Below are positions 21,901 to 34,400 of a stretch of DNA of 64,000 nt, in pieces (the stretch's first letter is position 1; every line of letters starts with the position of its first letter). The DNA is taken from assembly GCA_036172665.1 (NCBI GenBank), contig CM069873.1, forward strand, positions 36,694,001 through 36,758,000, given 5' to 3'. This DNA is from Prosopocoilus inquinatus. Taxonomy: Eukaryota > Arthropoda > Insecta > Coleoptera > Lucanidae. The position numbers were made by a program, and so were the translations under genes. A model generated the notes under the pieces. It was not told where the DNA came from. It ran no database searches and saw only the letters and a program-made list of their open reading frames with translations.

Positions 21901-24660
21901 GCATTAGCGTTGTTCCTGTGATGTATCTAATCGATCCTTACTCATCTATCATGATATTTGACGTTTGGATGCACTCCAGTAACTCTGATGTGAGATACAA
22001 AGTTCTCGGACGCAGCAGAAGCTGGAAATAGTTTTGAACGAAACAACACGTATTAGCGTTGTTCCTGTGATGTATCTAATCGATCCTTACTTATCTATCA
22101 TGTTATTTGACGTTTGAATGGACTCCAGTAACTCTGATATGAGATACAATGTTCTCGGACGCAGCAGAAGCTGGAAATAGTTTTAAACGAAACAACACGT
22201 ATTAGCGTTGTTCCTGTGATGTATCTAATCGATCCTTACTCATCTATCATGTTATTTGACGTTTCGATGGACTCTAGTAACTCTGATGTGAGATACGAAG
22301 TTTTTGGACGCAGCAGGAGCTGGAAATAGTTTTAATCGAAACAACACGCATTAGCGTTGTTCCTGTGCTGTATCTAATCGATCCTTACTTATCTACTATG
22401 TTATTTGACGTTTCGGTGGACTCCAGTAACTCTGATGTGAGATACGAAATTTTCGGACGCAGCAGAAGCTGGAAATAGTTTTAAATGAAACAACACGCAT
22501 TACCGTTGTTCCTGTGATGTATCTAATCGATCCTTACTCATCTATCATGTTATTTGACGTTTCGATGGACTCCAGTAACTCTAATGTGAGATACGAAATT
22601 TTCGGACGCAGCAGAAGCTGGAAATAGTTTTAAACGAAACAACACGCATTAGCGTTGTTCCTGTGATGTATCTAATCGATCCTTACTCATTTATCATGTT
22701 ATTTGGCGTTTCGATGGACTCCAGTAACTTTGATGTGAGATACGAAGTTCGCGGGCGCAGCTGAAGCTAGAAAGAGTTTTAAACGAAACAACACGCATTA
22801 GCGTTGTTCCTGTGATGTATCTAATCGATCCTTACTCATCTATCATGTTATTTGACGTTTGGATGCACTCCAGTAACTCTGATGTGAGATAAAAAGTTCT
22901 CGGACGCAGTAGAAGCTGGAAATAGTTTTGAACGAAACAACACGTATTAGCGTAGTTCCTGTGATGAATGTAATCGATCCTTATTTAGCTACTATGTTAT
23001 TTGACGTTTCGATGGACTCCAATAACTCTAATGTGAGATACGAAATTTTCGGACGCAGCAGAAGCTGGAAATAGTTTTAAACGAAACAACACGTATTAGC
23101 GTTGTTCCTGTGATGTATCTAATCGATCCTTACTCATCTATCATGTTATTTGACGTTTCGATGGACTCTAGTAACTCTGATGTGAGATACGAAGGTTTTG
23201 GACGCAGCAGGAGCTGGAAATAGTTTTAAACGAAACAACACGCATTAGTGTTGTTCCTGTGCTGTATCTAATCGATCCTTACTTATCTATCATGTTATTT
23301 GACGTTTCGATGGACTCCAGTAACTCTGATGTGAGATACGACGTTTTCGGACGCAGCAGAAACTGGAAATAGTTTTAAACGAAACAACACGTATTAGCGT
23401 AGTTCCTGTGATGAATGGAATCGATCCTTACTCATCTATCATGTTATTTGACGTTTGGATGGGCTCCAGCAACTTTGATGTGAGATACGAAGTTCTCGGA
23501 CGCAGTTGAAGCTGGAAATAGTTTTAAATGAAACAGCACGTATTAGCGTTGTTCCTGTGATGTATCTAATCGATCCTTACTCATCTATCATGTTATTTGA
23601 CGTTTCTATGGACTCCAGTAACTCTAATGTGAGATACGAAATTTTCGGACCCAGCAGAAGCTGGAAATAGTTTTAAACGAAACAACACGCATTAGCGTTG
23701 TTCCTGTGATGTATCTAATCGATCCTTACTCATTTATCATGTTATTTGGCGTTTCGATGGACTCCAGTAACTTTGATGTGAGATACGAAGTTCTCGGGCG
23801 CAGCTGAAGCTAGAAATAGTTTTAAACGGAACAACACGCATTAGCGTTGTTCCTGTGATGTATCTAATCGATCCTTACTCATCTATCATGTTATTTGACC
23901 TTTGAATGGACTCCAGTAACTCTGATGTGAGATACAATGTTCTCGGACGCAGCAGAAGCTGGAAATAGTTTTGAACGAAACAACACGTATTAGCGTTGTT
24001 CCTGTGATGTATCTAATCGATCCTTACTTATCTACTATGTTATTTGACGTTTCGATGGACTCCAGTAACTCTGATGTGAGATACGAAATTTTCGGACGCA
24101 GCAGAAGCTGGAAATAGTTTTAAATGAAACAACACGCATTAGCGTTGTTCCTGTGATGTATCTAATCGATCCTTACTCATCTATCATGATATTTGACGTT
24201 TGGATGCACTCCAGTAACTCTGATGTGAGATACAAAGTTCTCGGACGCAGCAGAAGCTGGAAAGTTTTGAACGAAACAACACGTATTAGCGTTGTTCCTG
24301 TGATGTATCTAATCGATCCTTACTTATCTATCATGTTATTTGACGTTTGAATGGACTCCAGAAACTCTGATGTGAGATACAATGTTTTCGGACGCAGCAG
24401 AAGCTGGAAATAGTTTTAAACGAAACACGTATTAGCGTAGTTCCTGTGATGAATGTAATCGATCCTTACTCATCTATCATGTTATTTGACGTTTGGATGG
24501 GCTCCAGCAACTCTGAAGTGAGATACGAAGTTCTCGGACGCAGTTGAAGCTGGAAATAGTTTTAAATGAAACAACACGCATTAGCGTTGTTCCTGTGATG
24601 TATCTAATCGATCCTTACTCATCTATCATGTTATTTGACGTTTGAATGGACTCCAGTAAC
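21835..24660. repeat. 2826-bp tandem duplication, copy 1
   Basis: This segment of 19 monomers (less 5 bp) is followed immediately by a second copy at an offset of 2826 bp. Shared marks include ttcggtggactcc (22414 and 25240), gttcgcgggcgcag with ctagaaagag, gagataaaaagttctcgg, and gacctttgaatgg. The 5-bp shortfall comes from a 2-bp deletion (ggaaagttttg for ggaaatagttttg, 24260) and a 3-bp deletion (gaaacacg, about 24425). The ends are set by the hybrid monomer at 24578 and are uncertain by about 30 bp. Confidence 0.9.
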
Positions 24661-27486
24661 TCTGATGTGAGATACGAAATTTTCGGACGCAGCAGAAGCT
24701 GGAAATAGTTTTAAATGAAACAACACGCATTAGCGTTGTTCCTGTGATGTATCTAATCGATCCTTACTCATCTATCATGATATTTGACGTTTGGATGCAC
24801 TCCAGTAACTCTGATGTGAGATACAAAGTTCTCGGACGCAGCAGAAGCTGGAAATAGTTTTGAACGAAACAACACGTATTAGCGTTGTTCCTGTGATGTA
24901 TCTAATCGATCCTTACTTATCTATCATGTTATTTGACGTTTGAATGGACTCCAGTAACTCTGATGTGAGATACAATGTTCTCGGACGCAGCAGAAGCTGG
25001 AAATAGTTTTAAACGAAACAACACGTATTAGCGTTGTTCCTGTGATGTATCTAATCGATCCTTACTCATCTATCATGTTATTTGACGTTTCGATGGACTC
25101 TAGTAACTCTGATGTGAGATACGAAGTTTTTGGACGCAGCAGGAGCTGGAAATAGTTTTAATCGAAACAACACGCATTAGCGTTGTTCCTGTGCTGTATC
25201 TAATCGATCCTTACTTATCTACTATGTTATTTGACGTTTCGGTGGACTCCAGTAACTCTGATGTGAGATACGAAATTTTCGGACGCAGCAGAAGCTGGAA
25301 ATAGTTTTAAATGAAACAACACGCATTACCGTTGTTCCTGTGATGTATCTAATCGATCCTTACTCATCTATCATGTTATTTGACGTTTCGATGGACTCCA
25401 GTAACTCTAATGTGAGATACGAAATTTTCGGACTCAGCAGAAGCTGGAAATAGTTTTAAACGAAACAACACGCATTAGCGTTGTTCCTGTGATGTATCTA
25501 ATCGATCCTTACTCATTTATCATGTTATTTGGCGTTTCGATGGACTCCAGTAACTTTGATGTGAGATACGAAGTTCGCGGGCGCAGCTGAAGCTAGAAAG
25601 AGTTTTAAACGAAACAACACGCATTAGCGTTGTTCCTGTGATGTATCTAATCGATCCTTACTCATCTATCATGTTATTTGACGTTTGGATGCACTCCAGT
25701 AACTCTGATGTGAGATAAAAAGTTCTCGGACGCAGTAGAAGCTGGAAATAGTTTTGAACGAAACAACACGTATTAGCGTAGTTCCTGTGATGAATGTAAT
25801 CGATCCTTATTTAGCTACTATGTTATTTGACGTTTCGATGGACTCCAATAACTCTAATGTGAGATACGAAATTTTCGGACGCAGCAGAAGCTGGAAATAG
25901 TTTTAAACGAAACAACACGTATTAGCGTTGTTCCTGTGATGTATCTAATCGATCCTTACTCATCTATCATGTTATTTGACGTTTCGATGGACTCTAGTAA
26001 CTCTGATGTGAGATACGAAGGTTTTGGACGCAGCAGGAGCTGGAAATAGTTTTAAACGAAACAACACGCATTAGTGTTGTTCCTGTGCTGTATCTAATCG
26101 ATCCTTACTTATCTATCATGTTATTTGACGTTTCGATGGACTCCAGTAACTCTGATGTGAGATACGACGTTTTCGGACGCAGCAGAAACTGGAAATAGTT
26201 TTAAACGAAACAACACGTATTAGCGTAGTTCCTGTGATGAATGTAATCGATCCTTACTCATCTATCATGTTATTTGACGTTTGGATGGGCTCCAGCAACT
26301 TTGATGTGAGATACGAAGTTCTCGGACGCAGTTGAAGCTGGAAATAGTTTTAAATGAAACAGCACGTATTAGCGTTGTTCCTGTGATGTATCTAATCGAT
26401 CCTTACTCATCTATCATGTTATTTGACGTTTCTATGGACTCCAGTAACTCTAATGTGAGATACGAAATTTTCGGACCCAGCAGAAGCTGGAAATAGTTTT
26501 AAACGAAACAACACGCATTAGCGTTGTTCCTGTGATGTATCTAATCGATCCTTACTCATTTATCATGTTATTTGGCGTTTCGATGGACTCCAGTAACTTT
26601 GATGTGAGATACGAAGTTCTCGGGCGCAGCTGAAGCTAGAAATAGTTTTAAACGAAACAACACGCATTAGCGTTGTTCCTGTGATGTATCTAATCGATCC
26701 TTACTCATCTATCATGTTATTTGACCTTTGAATGGACTCCAGTAACTCTGATGTGAGATACAATGTTCTCGGACGCAGCAGAAGCTGGAAATAGTTTTGA
26801 ACGAAACAACACGTATTAGCGTTGTTCCTGTGTTGTATCTAATCGATCCTTACTTATCTATTATGTTATTTGACGTTTCGATGGACTCCAGTAACTCTGA
26901 TGTGAGATACGAAATTTTCGGACGCAGCAGAAGCTGGAAATAGTTTTAAATGAAACAACACGCATTAGCGTTGTTCCTGTGATGTATCTAATCGATCCTT
27001 ACTCATCTATCATGATATTTGACGTTTGGATGCACTCCAGTAACTCTGATGTGAGATACAAAGTTCTCGGACGCAGCAGAAGCTGGAAAGTTTTGAACGA
27101 AACAACACGTATTAGCGTTGTTCCTGTGATGTATCTAATCGATCCTTACTTATCTATCATGTTATTTGACGTTTGAATGGACTCCAGAAACTCTGATGTG
27201 AGATACAATGTTTTCGGACGCAGCAGAAGCTGGAAATAGTTTTAAACGAAACACGTATTAGCGTAGTTCCTGTGATGAATGTAATCGATCCTTACTCATC
27301 TATCATGTTATTTGACGTTTGGATGGGCTCCAGCAACTCTGAAGTGAGATACGAAGTTCTCGGACGCAGTTGAAGCTGGAAATAGTTTTAAATGAAACAA
27401 CACGCATTAGCGTTGTTCCTGTGATGTATCTAATCGATCCTTACTCATCTATCATGTTATTTGACGTTTGAATGGACTCCAGTAAC
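24661..27486. repeat. 2826-bp tandem duplication, copy 2
   Basis: This is the second copy of the preceding 19-monomer segment. The boundary lies in the hybrid monomer 24578-24726, whose front is F (gaatgg at 24644) and whose tail is G (gaaatttt from 24676), so the exchange fell between about 24646 and 24675. The same hybrid recurs at 27404, where a third copy begins. A few private changes separate the copies: ggactcagcag at about 25431, and gtgttgtatc with tctattatg at about 26830-26865. Confidence 0.9.
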
Positions 27487-28650
27487 TCTGATGTGAGATA
27501 CGAAATTTTCGGACGCAGCAGAAGCTGGAAATAGTTTTAAATGAAACAACACGCATTAGCGTTGTTCTTGTGATGTATCTAATCGATCCTTACTCATCTA
27601 TCATGATATTTGACGTTTGGATGCACTCCAGTAACTCTGATGTGAGATACAAAGTTCTCGGACGCAGCAGAAGCTGGAAATAGTTTTGAACGAAACAACA
27701 CGTATTAGCGTTGTTCCTGTGATGTATCTAATCGATCCTTACTCATCTATCATGTTATTTGACGTTTCGATGGACTCCAGTAACTCTAATGTGAGATACG
27801 AAATTTTCGGACGCAGCAGAAGCTGGAAATAGTTTTAAACGAAACAACACGCATTAGCGTTGTTCCTGTGATGTATCTAATCGATCCTTACTCATTTATC
27901 ATGTTATTTGGCGTTTCGATGGACTCCAGTAACTTTGATGTGAGATACGAAGTTCGCGGGCGCAGCTGAAGCTAGAAATAGTTTTAAACGAAACAACACG
28001 CATTAGCGTTGTTCCTGTGATGTATCTAATCGATCCTTACTCATCTATCATGTTATTTGACGTTTGGATGCACTCCAGTAACTCTGATGTGAGATAAAAA
28101 GTTCTCGGACGCAGTAGAAGCTGGAAATAGTTTTGAACGAAACAACACGTATTAGCGTAGTTCCTGTGATGAATGTAATCGATCCTTATTTAGCTACTAT
28201 GTTATTTGACGTTTCGATGGACTCCAATAACTCTAATGTGAGATACGAAATTTTCGGACGCAGCAGAAGCTGGAAATAGTTTTAAACGAAACAACACGTA
28301 TTAGCGTTGTTCCTGTGATGTATCTAATCGATCCTTACTCATCTATCATGTTATTTGACGTTTCGATGGACTCTAGTAACTCTGATGTGAGATACGAAGG
28401 TTTTGGACGCAGCAGGAGCTGGAAATAGTTTTAAACGAAACAACACGCATTAGTGTTGTTCCTGTGCTGTATCTAATCGATCCTTACTTATCTATCATGT
28501 TATTTGACGTTTCGATGGACTCCAGTAACTCTGATGTGAGATACGACGTTTTCGGACACAGCAGAAACTGGAAATAGTTTTAAACGAAACAACACGTATT
28601 AGCGTAGTTCCTGTGATGAATGTAATCGATCCTTACTCATCTATCATGTT
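27487..28650. repeat. Truncated third copy of the 2826-bp segment
   Basis: After the F/G hybrid at 27404 and an A monomer at 27553, three monomers present in the other copies are missing: 27702 has a B-type head (ttttgaacg, gtatt) on a body matching 25323. From there the order follows the other copies to 28596. Details such as ggacacagcagaaactgg and ctagaaatag match the relative at 19219-20170 rather than the adjacent copies, so this part was probably taken from that lineage. At 28596 a C-type head (gatgaatgtaatcg) is joined to an N body (gatggactccagtaac, caatgttctcgg). Confidence 0.8.
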
Positions 28651-30085
28651 ATTTGACGTTTGGATGGACTCCAGTAACTCTGATGTGAGATACAATGTTC
28701 TCGGACGCAGCAGAAGCTGGAAATAGTTTTAAACGAAACAACACGCATTAGCGTTGTTCCTGTGATGTATCTAATCGATCCTTACTCATCTATCATGTTA
28801 TTTGACGTTTCGATGGACTCCAGTAACTCTAATGTGAGATACGAAATTTTCGGACGCAGCAGAAGCTGGAAATAGTTTTAAACGAAACAACACGCATTAG
28901 CGTTGTTCCTGTGATGTATCTAATCGATCCTTACTCATCTATCATGTTATTTGACGTTTCGATGGACTCTAGTAACTCTGATGTGAGATACGAAGTTTTT
29001 GGACGCAGCAGGAGCTGGAAATAGTTTTAAACGAAACAACACATATTAGCGTTGTTCCTGTGATGTATCTAGTCGATCGTTACTCATCTATCATGTTATT
29101 TGACGTTTGGATGGACTCCAGTAACTCTGATGTGAGATACAAAGTTCTCGGACGCAGCAGAAGCTGGAAATAGTTTTGAACGAAACAACACGTACTAGCG
29201 TTGTTCCTGTGATGTATCTAATCGATCCTTACTTATCTATCATGTTATTTGACGTTTGGATGGACTCCAGTAACTCTGATGTGAGATACAAAATTTTCGG
29301 ACGCAGCAGAAGCTGGAAATAGTTTTAAACGAAACAACACACATTAGCGTTGTTTCTGTGCTGTATCTAATTGATCCTTACTTATCTATCTTCTTATTTG
29401 ACGTTTCGATGGACTCCAGTAACTCTGACGTGAGATACAAAGTTTTCGGACGCAGCAGAAGCTGGAAATAGTTTTGAACGAAACAACACGTATTAGCGTT
29501 GTTCCTGTGATGTATCTAATCGATCCTTACTTAGCTACTATGTTATTTGACGTTTCGATGGACTCCAATAACTCTGATGTGAGATACAAAGTTTTCGGAC
29601 GCAGCAGAAGCTGGAAATAGTTTTAAACGAAACAACACGCATTAGCGTTGTTCCTGTGATGTATCTAATCGATCCTTACTCATCTGTCATTATATTTGAC
29701 GTTTGGATGGACTACAGTAACTCTGATGTCAGATACAAAGTTTACGGACGCAGCAGAAGCTGGAAATAGTTTTAAACGAAACAACACGCATTAGCGTTGT
29801 TCCTGTGATGTATCTAATCGATCCTTACTCATCTATCATGTTATTTGGCGTTTCGATGGACTCCAGAAACTTTGATGTGAAATACGAAGTTTTCGGACGC
29901 AGCAGAAGCTGGAAATAGTTTTAAATGAAACAACACGCATTAGCGTTGTTCCTGTGATGTATCTAATGGATCCTTACTCATCTATCATGTTATTTGACGT
30001 TTCGATGGACTCTAGTAACTCTGATGTGAGATACGAAGTTTTTGGACGCAGCTGAAGCTGGAAATAGTTTTAAATGAAACAACAC
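28650..30085. repeat. Mixed-subtype segment between HOR fragments
   Basis: About ten monomers of mixed type, including units with gtatctagtcgatcg (about 29060), gtttctgtgctgtatctaattg and ttcttatttgacg (about 29352-29400), J with catctgtcattatatt (about 29683), and K with gatgtgaaatacg (about 29876). It leads into the HOR2 block at 30086. It is repeated in the same state at 35941-37376 as part of the 7291-bp duplication. No gene is visible. Confidence 0.8.
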
Positions 30086-31426
30086 GTACTAGCGTTGTTC
30101 CTGTGATATATCTAATCGATCCTTACTCATCTATCATGTTATTTGACGTTTGGATGGACTCCAGTAACTCTGATGTGAGGTACAAAGTTTTCGGACGCAG
30201 CAGAAGCTGGAAATAGTTTTAAATGAAACAACACGCATTAGCGTTGTTCCTGTGATGTATCTAATGGATCCTTACTCATCTATCATGTTATTTGACGTTT
30301 CGATGGACTCTAGTAACTCTGATGTGAGATACGAAGTTTTTGGACGCAGCAGGAACTGGAAATAGTTTTAAACGAAACAACACGTATTAGCGTTGTTCCT
30401 GTGATGTATTTAATCGATCCTTACTCATCTATCATGTTATTTGACGTTTGGATGGACTCCAGTAACTCTGATGTGAGATACAATGTTCTCGGACGCAGCA
30501 GAAGCTGGAAATAGTTTTAAACGAAACAACACGCATTACCGTTGTTCCTGTGATGTATCTAATCGATCCTTACTCATCTATCATGTTATTTGGCGTCTCG
30601 ATGGACTCCAGTAACTCTGATGTGAGATACAAAGTTTTCGGACGCAGCAGAAGCTGGAAATAGTTTTAATCGAAACAACACGCATTAGCGTTGTTCCTGT
30701 GATGTATCTAATCGATCCTTACTCATCTATCATGTTATTTGGCGTTTCGATGGACTCCAGTAACTCTGATGTGAGATACAAAGTTTTCGGACGCAGCAGA
30801 AGCTGGAAATAGTTTTGAACAAAACAACACGTATTAGCGTTGTTCCTGTGATGTATCTAATCGATCCTTACTTAGCTACTATGTTATTTGACGTTTCGAT
30901 GGACGCCAATAACTCTGATGTGAGATACAAAGTTTTCGGACGCAGCAGAAGCTGGAAATAGTTTTAAACGAAACAACACGCATTAGCGTTGTTCCTGTGA
31001 TATATCTAATCGATCCTTACTCATCTATCATGTTATTTGACGTTTGGATGGACTCCAGTAACTCTGATGTGAGATACAAAGTTTTCGGACGCAGCAGAAG
31101 CTGGAAATAGTTTTAATCGAAACAACACGCATTAGCGTTGTTCCTGTGATGTATCTAATCGATCCTTACTCATCTATCATTATATTTGACGTTTGGATGG
31201 ACTACAGTAACTCTGATGTGAGATACAAAGTTTACGGACGCAGCAGAAGCTGGAAATAGTTTAAATCGAAACAACACGCATTAGCGTTGTTCCTGTGATG
31301 TATCTAATCGATCCTTACTCATCTATCATGTTATTTGGCGTTTCGATGGACTCCAGAAACTTTGATGTGAGATACGAAGTTCTCGGACGCAGCTGAAGCT
31401 GGAAATAGTTTTAAATGAAACAACAC
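30086..31426. repeat. HOR2 variant cycle of nine monomers (1341 bp)
   Basis: The order is L-M-N-H-h-I-x-J-K, with starts at 30086, 30235, 30384, 30533, 30682, 30831, 30980, 31129 and 31278, and the next L head at 31427. The extra unit x has an L-type gtgatatatc front and a tttaatcg tail, so the cycle is 1341 bp (9 x 149) rather than 1192. The same nine-monomer cycle is at 37377-38717. The gain or loss of one unit relative to 6849-8040 and 46612-47803 shows change by whole monomers. Confidence 0.88.
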
Positions 31427-31469
31427 GTACTAGCGTTGTTCCTGTGATATATCTAATCGATCCTTACTC

Positions 31470-34400
31470 ATCTATCATGATATTTGACGTTTGGATGCAC
31501 TCCAGTAACTCTGATGTGAGATACAAAGTTCTCGGACGCAGCAGAAGCTGGAAAGTTTTGAACGAAACAACACGTATTAGCGTTGTTCCTGTGATGTATC
31601 TAATCGATCCTTACTTATCTATCATGTTATTTGACGTTTGAATGGACTCCAGAAACTCTGATGTGAGATACAATGTTTTCGGACGCAGCAGAAGCTGGAA
31701 ATAGTTTTAAACGAAACACGTATTAGCGTAGTTCCTGTGATGAATGTAATCGATCCTTACTCATCTATCATGTTATTTGACGTTTGGATGGGCTCCAGCA
31801 ACTCTGAAGTGAGATACGAAGTTCTCGGACGCAGTTGAAGCTGGAAATAGTTTTAAATGAAACAACACGCATTAGCGTTGTTCCTGTGATGTATCTAATC
31901 GATCCTTACTCATCTATCATGTTATTTGACGTTTGAATGGACTCCAGTAACTCTGATGTGAGATACGAAATTTTCGGACGCAGCAGAAGCTGGAAATAGT
32001 TTTAAATGAAACAACACGCATTAGCGTTGTTCCTGTGATGTATCTAATCGATCCTTACTCATCTATCATGATATTTGACGTTTGGATGCACTCCAGTAAC
32101 TCTGATGTGAGATACAAAGTTCTCGGACGCAGCAGAAGCTGGAAATAGTTTTGAACGAAACAACACGTATTAGCGTTGTTCCTGTGATGTATCTAATCGA
32201 TCCTTACTTATCTATCATGTTATTTGACGTTTGAATGGACTCCAGTAACTCTGATGTGAGATACAATGTTCTCGGACGCAGCAGAAGCTGGAAATAGTTT
32301 TAAACGAAACAACACGTATTAGCGTTGTTCCTGTGATGTATCTAATCGATCCTTACTCATCTATCATGTTATTTGACGTTTCGATGGACTCTAGTAACTC
32401 TGATGTGAGATACGAAGTTTTTGGACGCAGCAGGAGCTGGAAATAGTTTTAATCGAAACAACACGCATTAGCGTTGTTCCTGTGCTGTATCTAATCGATC
32501 CTTACTTATCTACTATGTTATTTGACGTTTCGGTGGACTCCAGTAACTCTGATGTGAGATACGAAATTTTCGGACGCAGCAGAAGCTGGAAATAGTTTTA
32601 AATGAAACAACACGCATTACCGTTGTTCCTGTGATGTATCTAATCGATCCTTACTCATCTATCATGTTATTTGACGTTTCGATGGACTCCAGTAACTCTA
32701 ATGTGAGATACGAAATTTTCGGACTCAGCAGAAGCTGGAAATAGTTTTAAACGAAACAACACGCATTAGCGTTGTTCCTGTGATGTATCTAATCGATCCT
32801 TACTCATTTATCATGTTATTTGGCGTTTCGATGGACTCCAGTAACTTTGATGTGAGATACGAAGTTCGCGGGCGCAGCTGAAGCTAGAAAGAGTTTTAAA
32901 CGAAACAACACGCATTAGCGTTGTTCCTGTGATGTATCTAATCGATCCTTACTCATCTATCATGTTATTTGACGTTTGGATGCACTCCAGTAACTCTGAT
33001 GTGAGATAAAAAGTTCTCGGACGCAGTAGAAGCTGGAAATAGTTTTGAACGAAACAACACGTATTAGCGTAGTTCCTGTGATGAATGTAATCGATCCTTA
33101 TTTAGCTACTATGTTATTTGACGTTTCGATGGACTCCAATAACTCTAATGTGAGATACGAAATTTTCGGACGCAGCAGAAGCTGGAAATAGTTTTAAACG
33201 AAACAACACGTATTAGCGTTGTTCCTGTGATGTATCTAATCGATCCTTACTCATCTATCATGTTATTTGACGTTTCGATGGACTCTAGTAACTCTGATGT
33301 GAGATACGAAGGTTTTGGACGCAGCAGGAGCTGGAAATAGTTTTAAACGAAACAACACGCATTAGTGTTGTTCCTGTGCTGTATCTAATCGATCCTTACT
33401 TATCTATCATGTTATTTGACGTTTCGATGGACTCCAGTAACTCTGATGTGAGATACGACGTTTTCGGACGCAGCAGAAACTGGAAATAGTTTTAAACGAA
33501 ACAACACGTATTAGCGTAGTTCCTGTGATGAATGTAATCGATCCTTACTCATCTATCATGTTATTTGACGTTTGGATGGGCTCCAGCAACTTTGATGTGA
33601 GATACGAAGTTCTCGGACGCAGTTGAAGCTGGAAATAGTTTTAAATGAAACAGCACGTATTAGCGTTGTTCCTGTGATGTATCTAATCGATCCTTACTCA
33701 TCTATCATGTTATTTGACGTTTCTATGGACTCCAGTAACTCTAATGTGAGATACGAAATTTTCGGACCCAGCAGAAGCTGGAAATAGTTTTAAACGAAAC
33801 AACACGCATTAGCGTTGTTCCTGTGATGTATCTAATCGATCCTTACTCATTTATCATGTTATTTGGCGTTTCGATGGACTCCAGTAACTTTGATGTGAGA
33901 TACGAAGTTCTCGGGCGCAGCTGAAGCTAGAAATAGTTTTAAACGAAACAACACGCATTAGCGTTGTTCCTGTGATGTATCTAATCGATCCTTACTCATC
34001 TATCATGTTATTTGACCTTTGAATGGACTCCAGTAACTCTGATGTGAGATACAATGTTCTCGGACGCAGCAGAAGCTGGAAATAGTTTTGAACGAAACAA
34101 CACGTATTAGCGTTGTTCCTGTGTTGTATCTAATCGATCCTTACTTATCTATTATGTTATTTGACGTTTCGATGGACTCCAGTAACTCTGATGTGAGATA
34201 CGAAATTTTCGGACGCAGCAGAAGCTGGAAATAGTTTTAAATGAAACAACACGCATTAGCGTTGTTCCTGTGATGTATCTAATCGATCCTTACTCATCTA
34301 TCATGATATTTGACGTTTGGATGCACTCCAGTAACTCTGATGTGAGATACAAAGTTCTCGGACGCAGCAGAAGCTGGAAAGTTTTGAACGAAACAACACG

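Larger units (their letters stand above)
24179..31469. repeat. 7291-bp tandem duplication, copy 1
   Basis: This block of 49 monomers (less 10 bp) is repeated directly afterwards at an offset of 7291 bp. The 10-bp shortfall is explained by two 2-bp deletions (24260, 27085) and two 3-bp deletions (about 24425, 27247). It contains most of the second 2826-bp copy, the truncated third copy, a mixed stretch (28650-30085) and a 9-monomer HOR2 cycle (30086-31426). Its start is within 24158-24198, inferred from the hybrid at the end of the block. Confidence 0.93.

Noticed and set aside
24153..24350. 65-codon open frames at 24153-24350, 26979-27176, 31444-31641 and 34270-34467
   Set aside because: All four are copies of one event. 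A 2-bp deletion (ggaaatag to ggaaag) makes the unit 147 bp, keeps the frame and removes the usual TAG. They were spread by the 2826-bp and 7291-bp duplications, not by selection on a protein.
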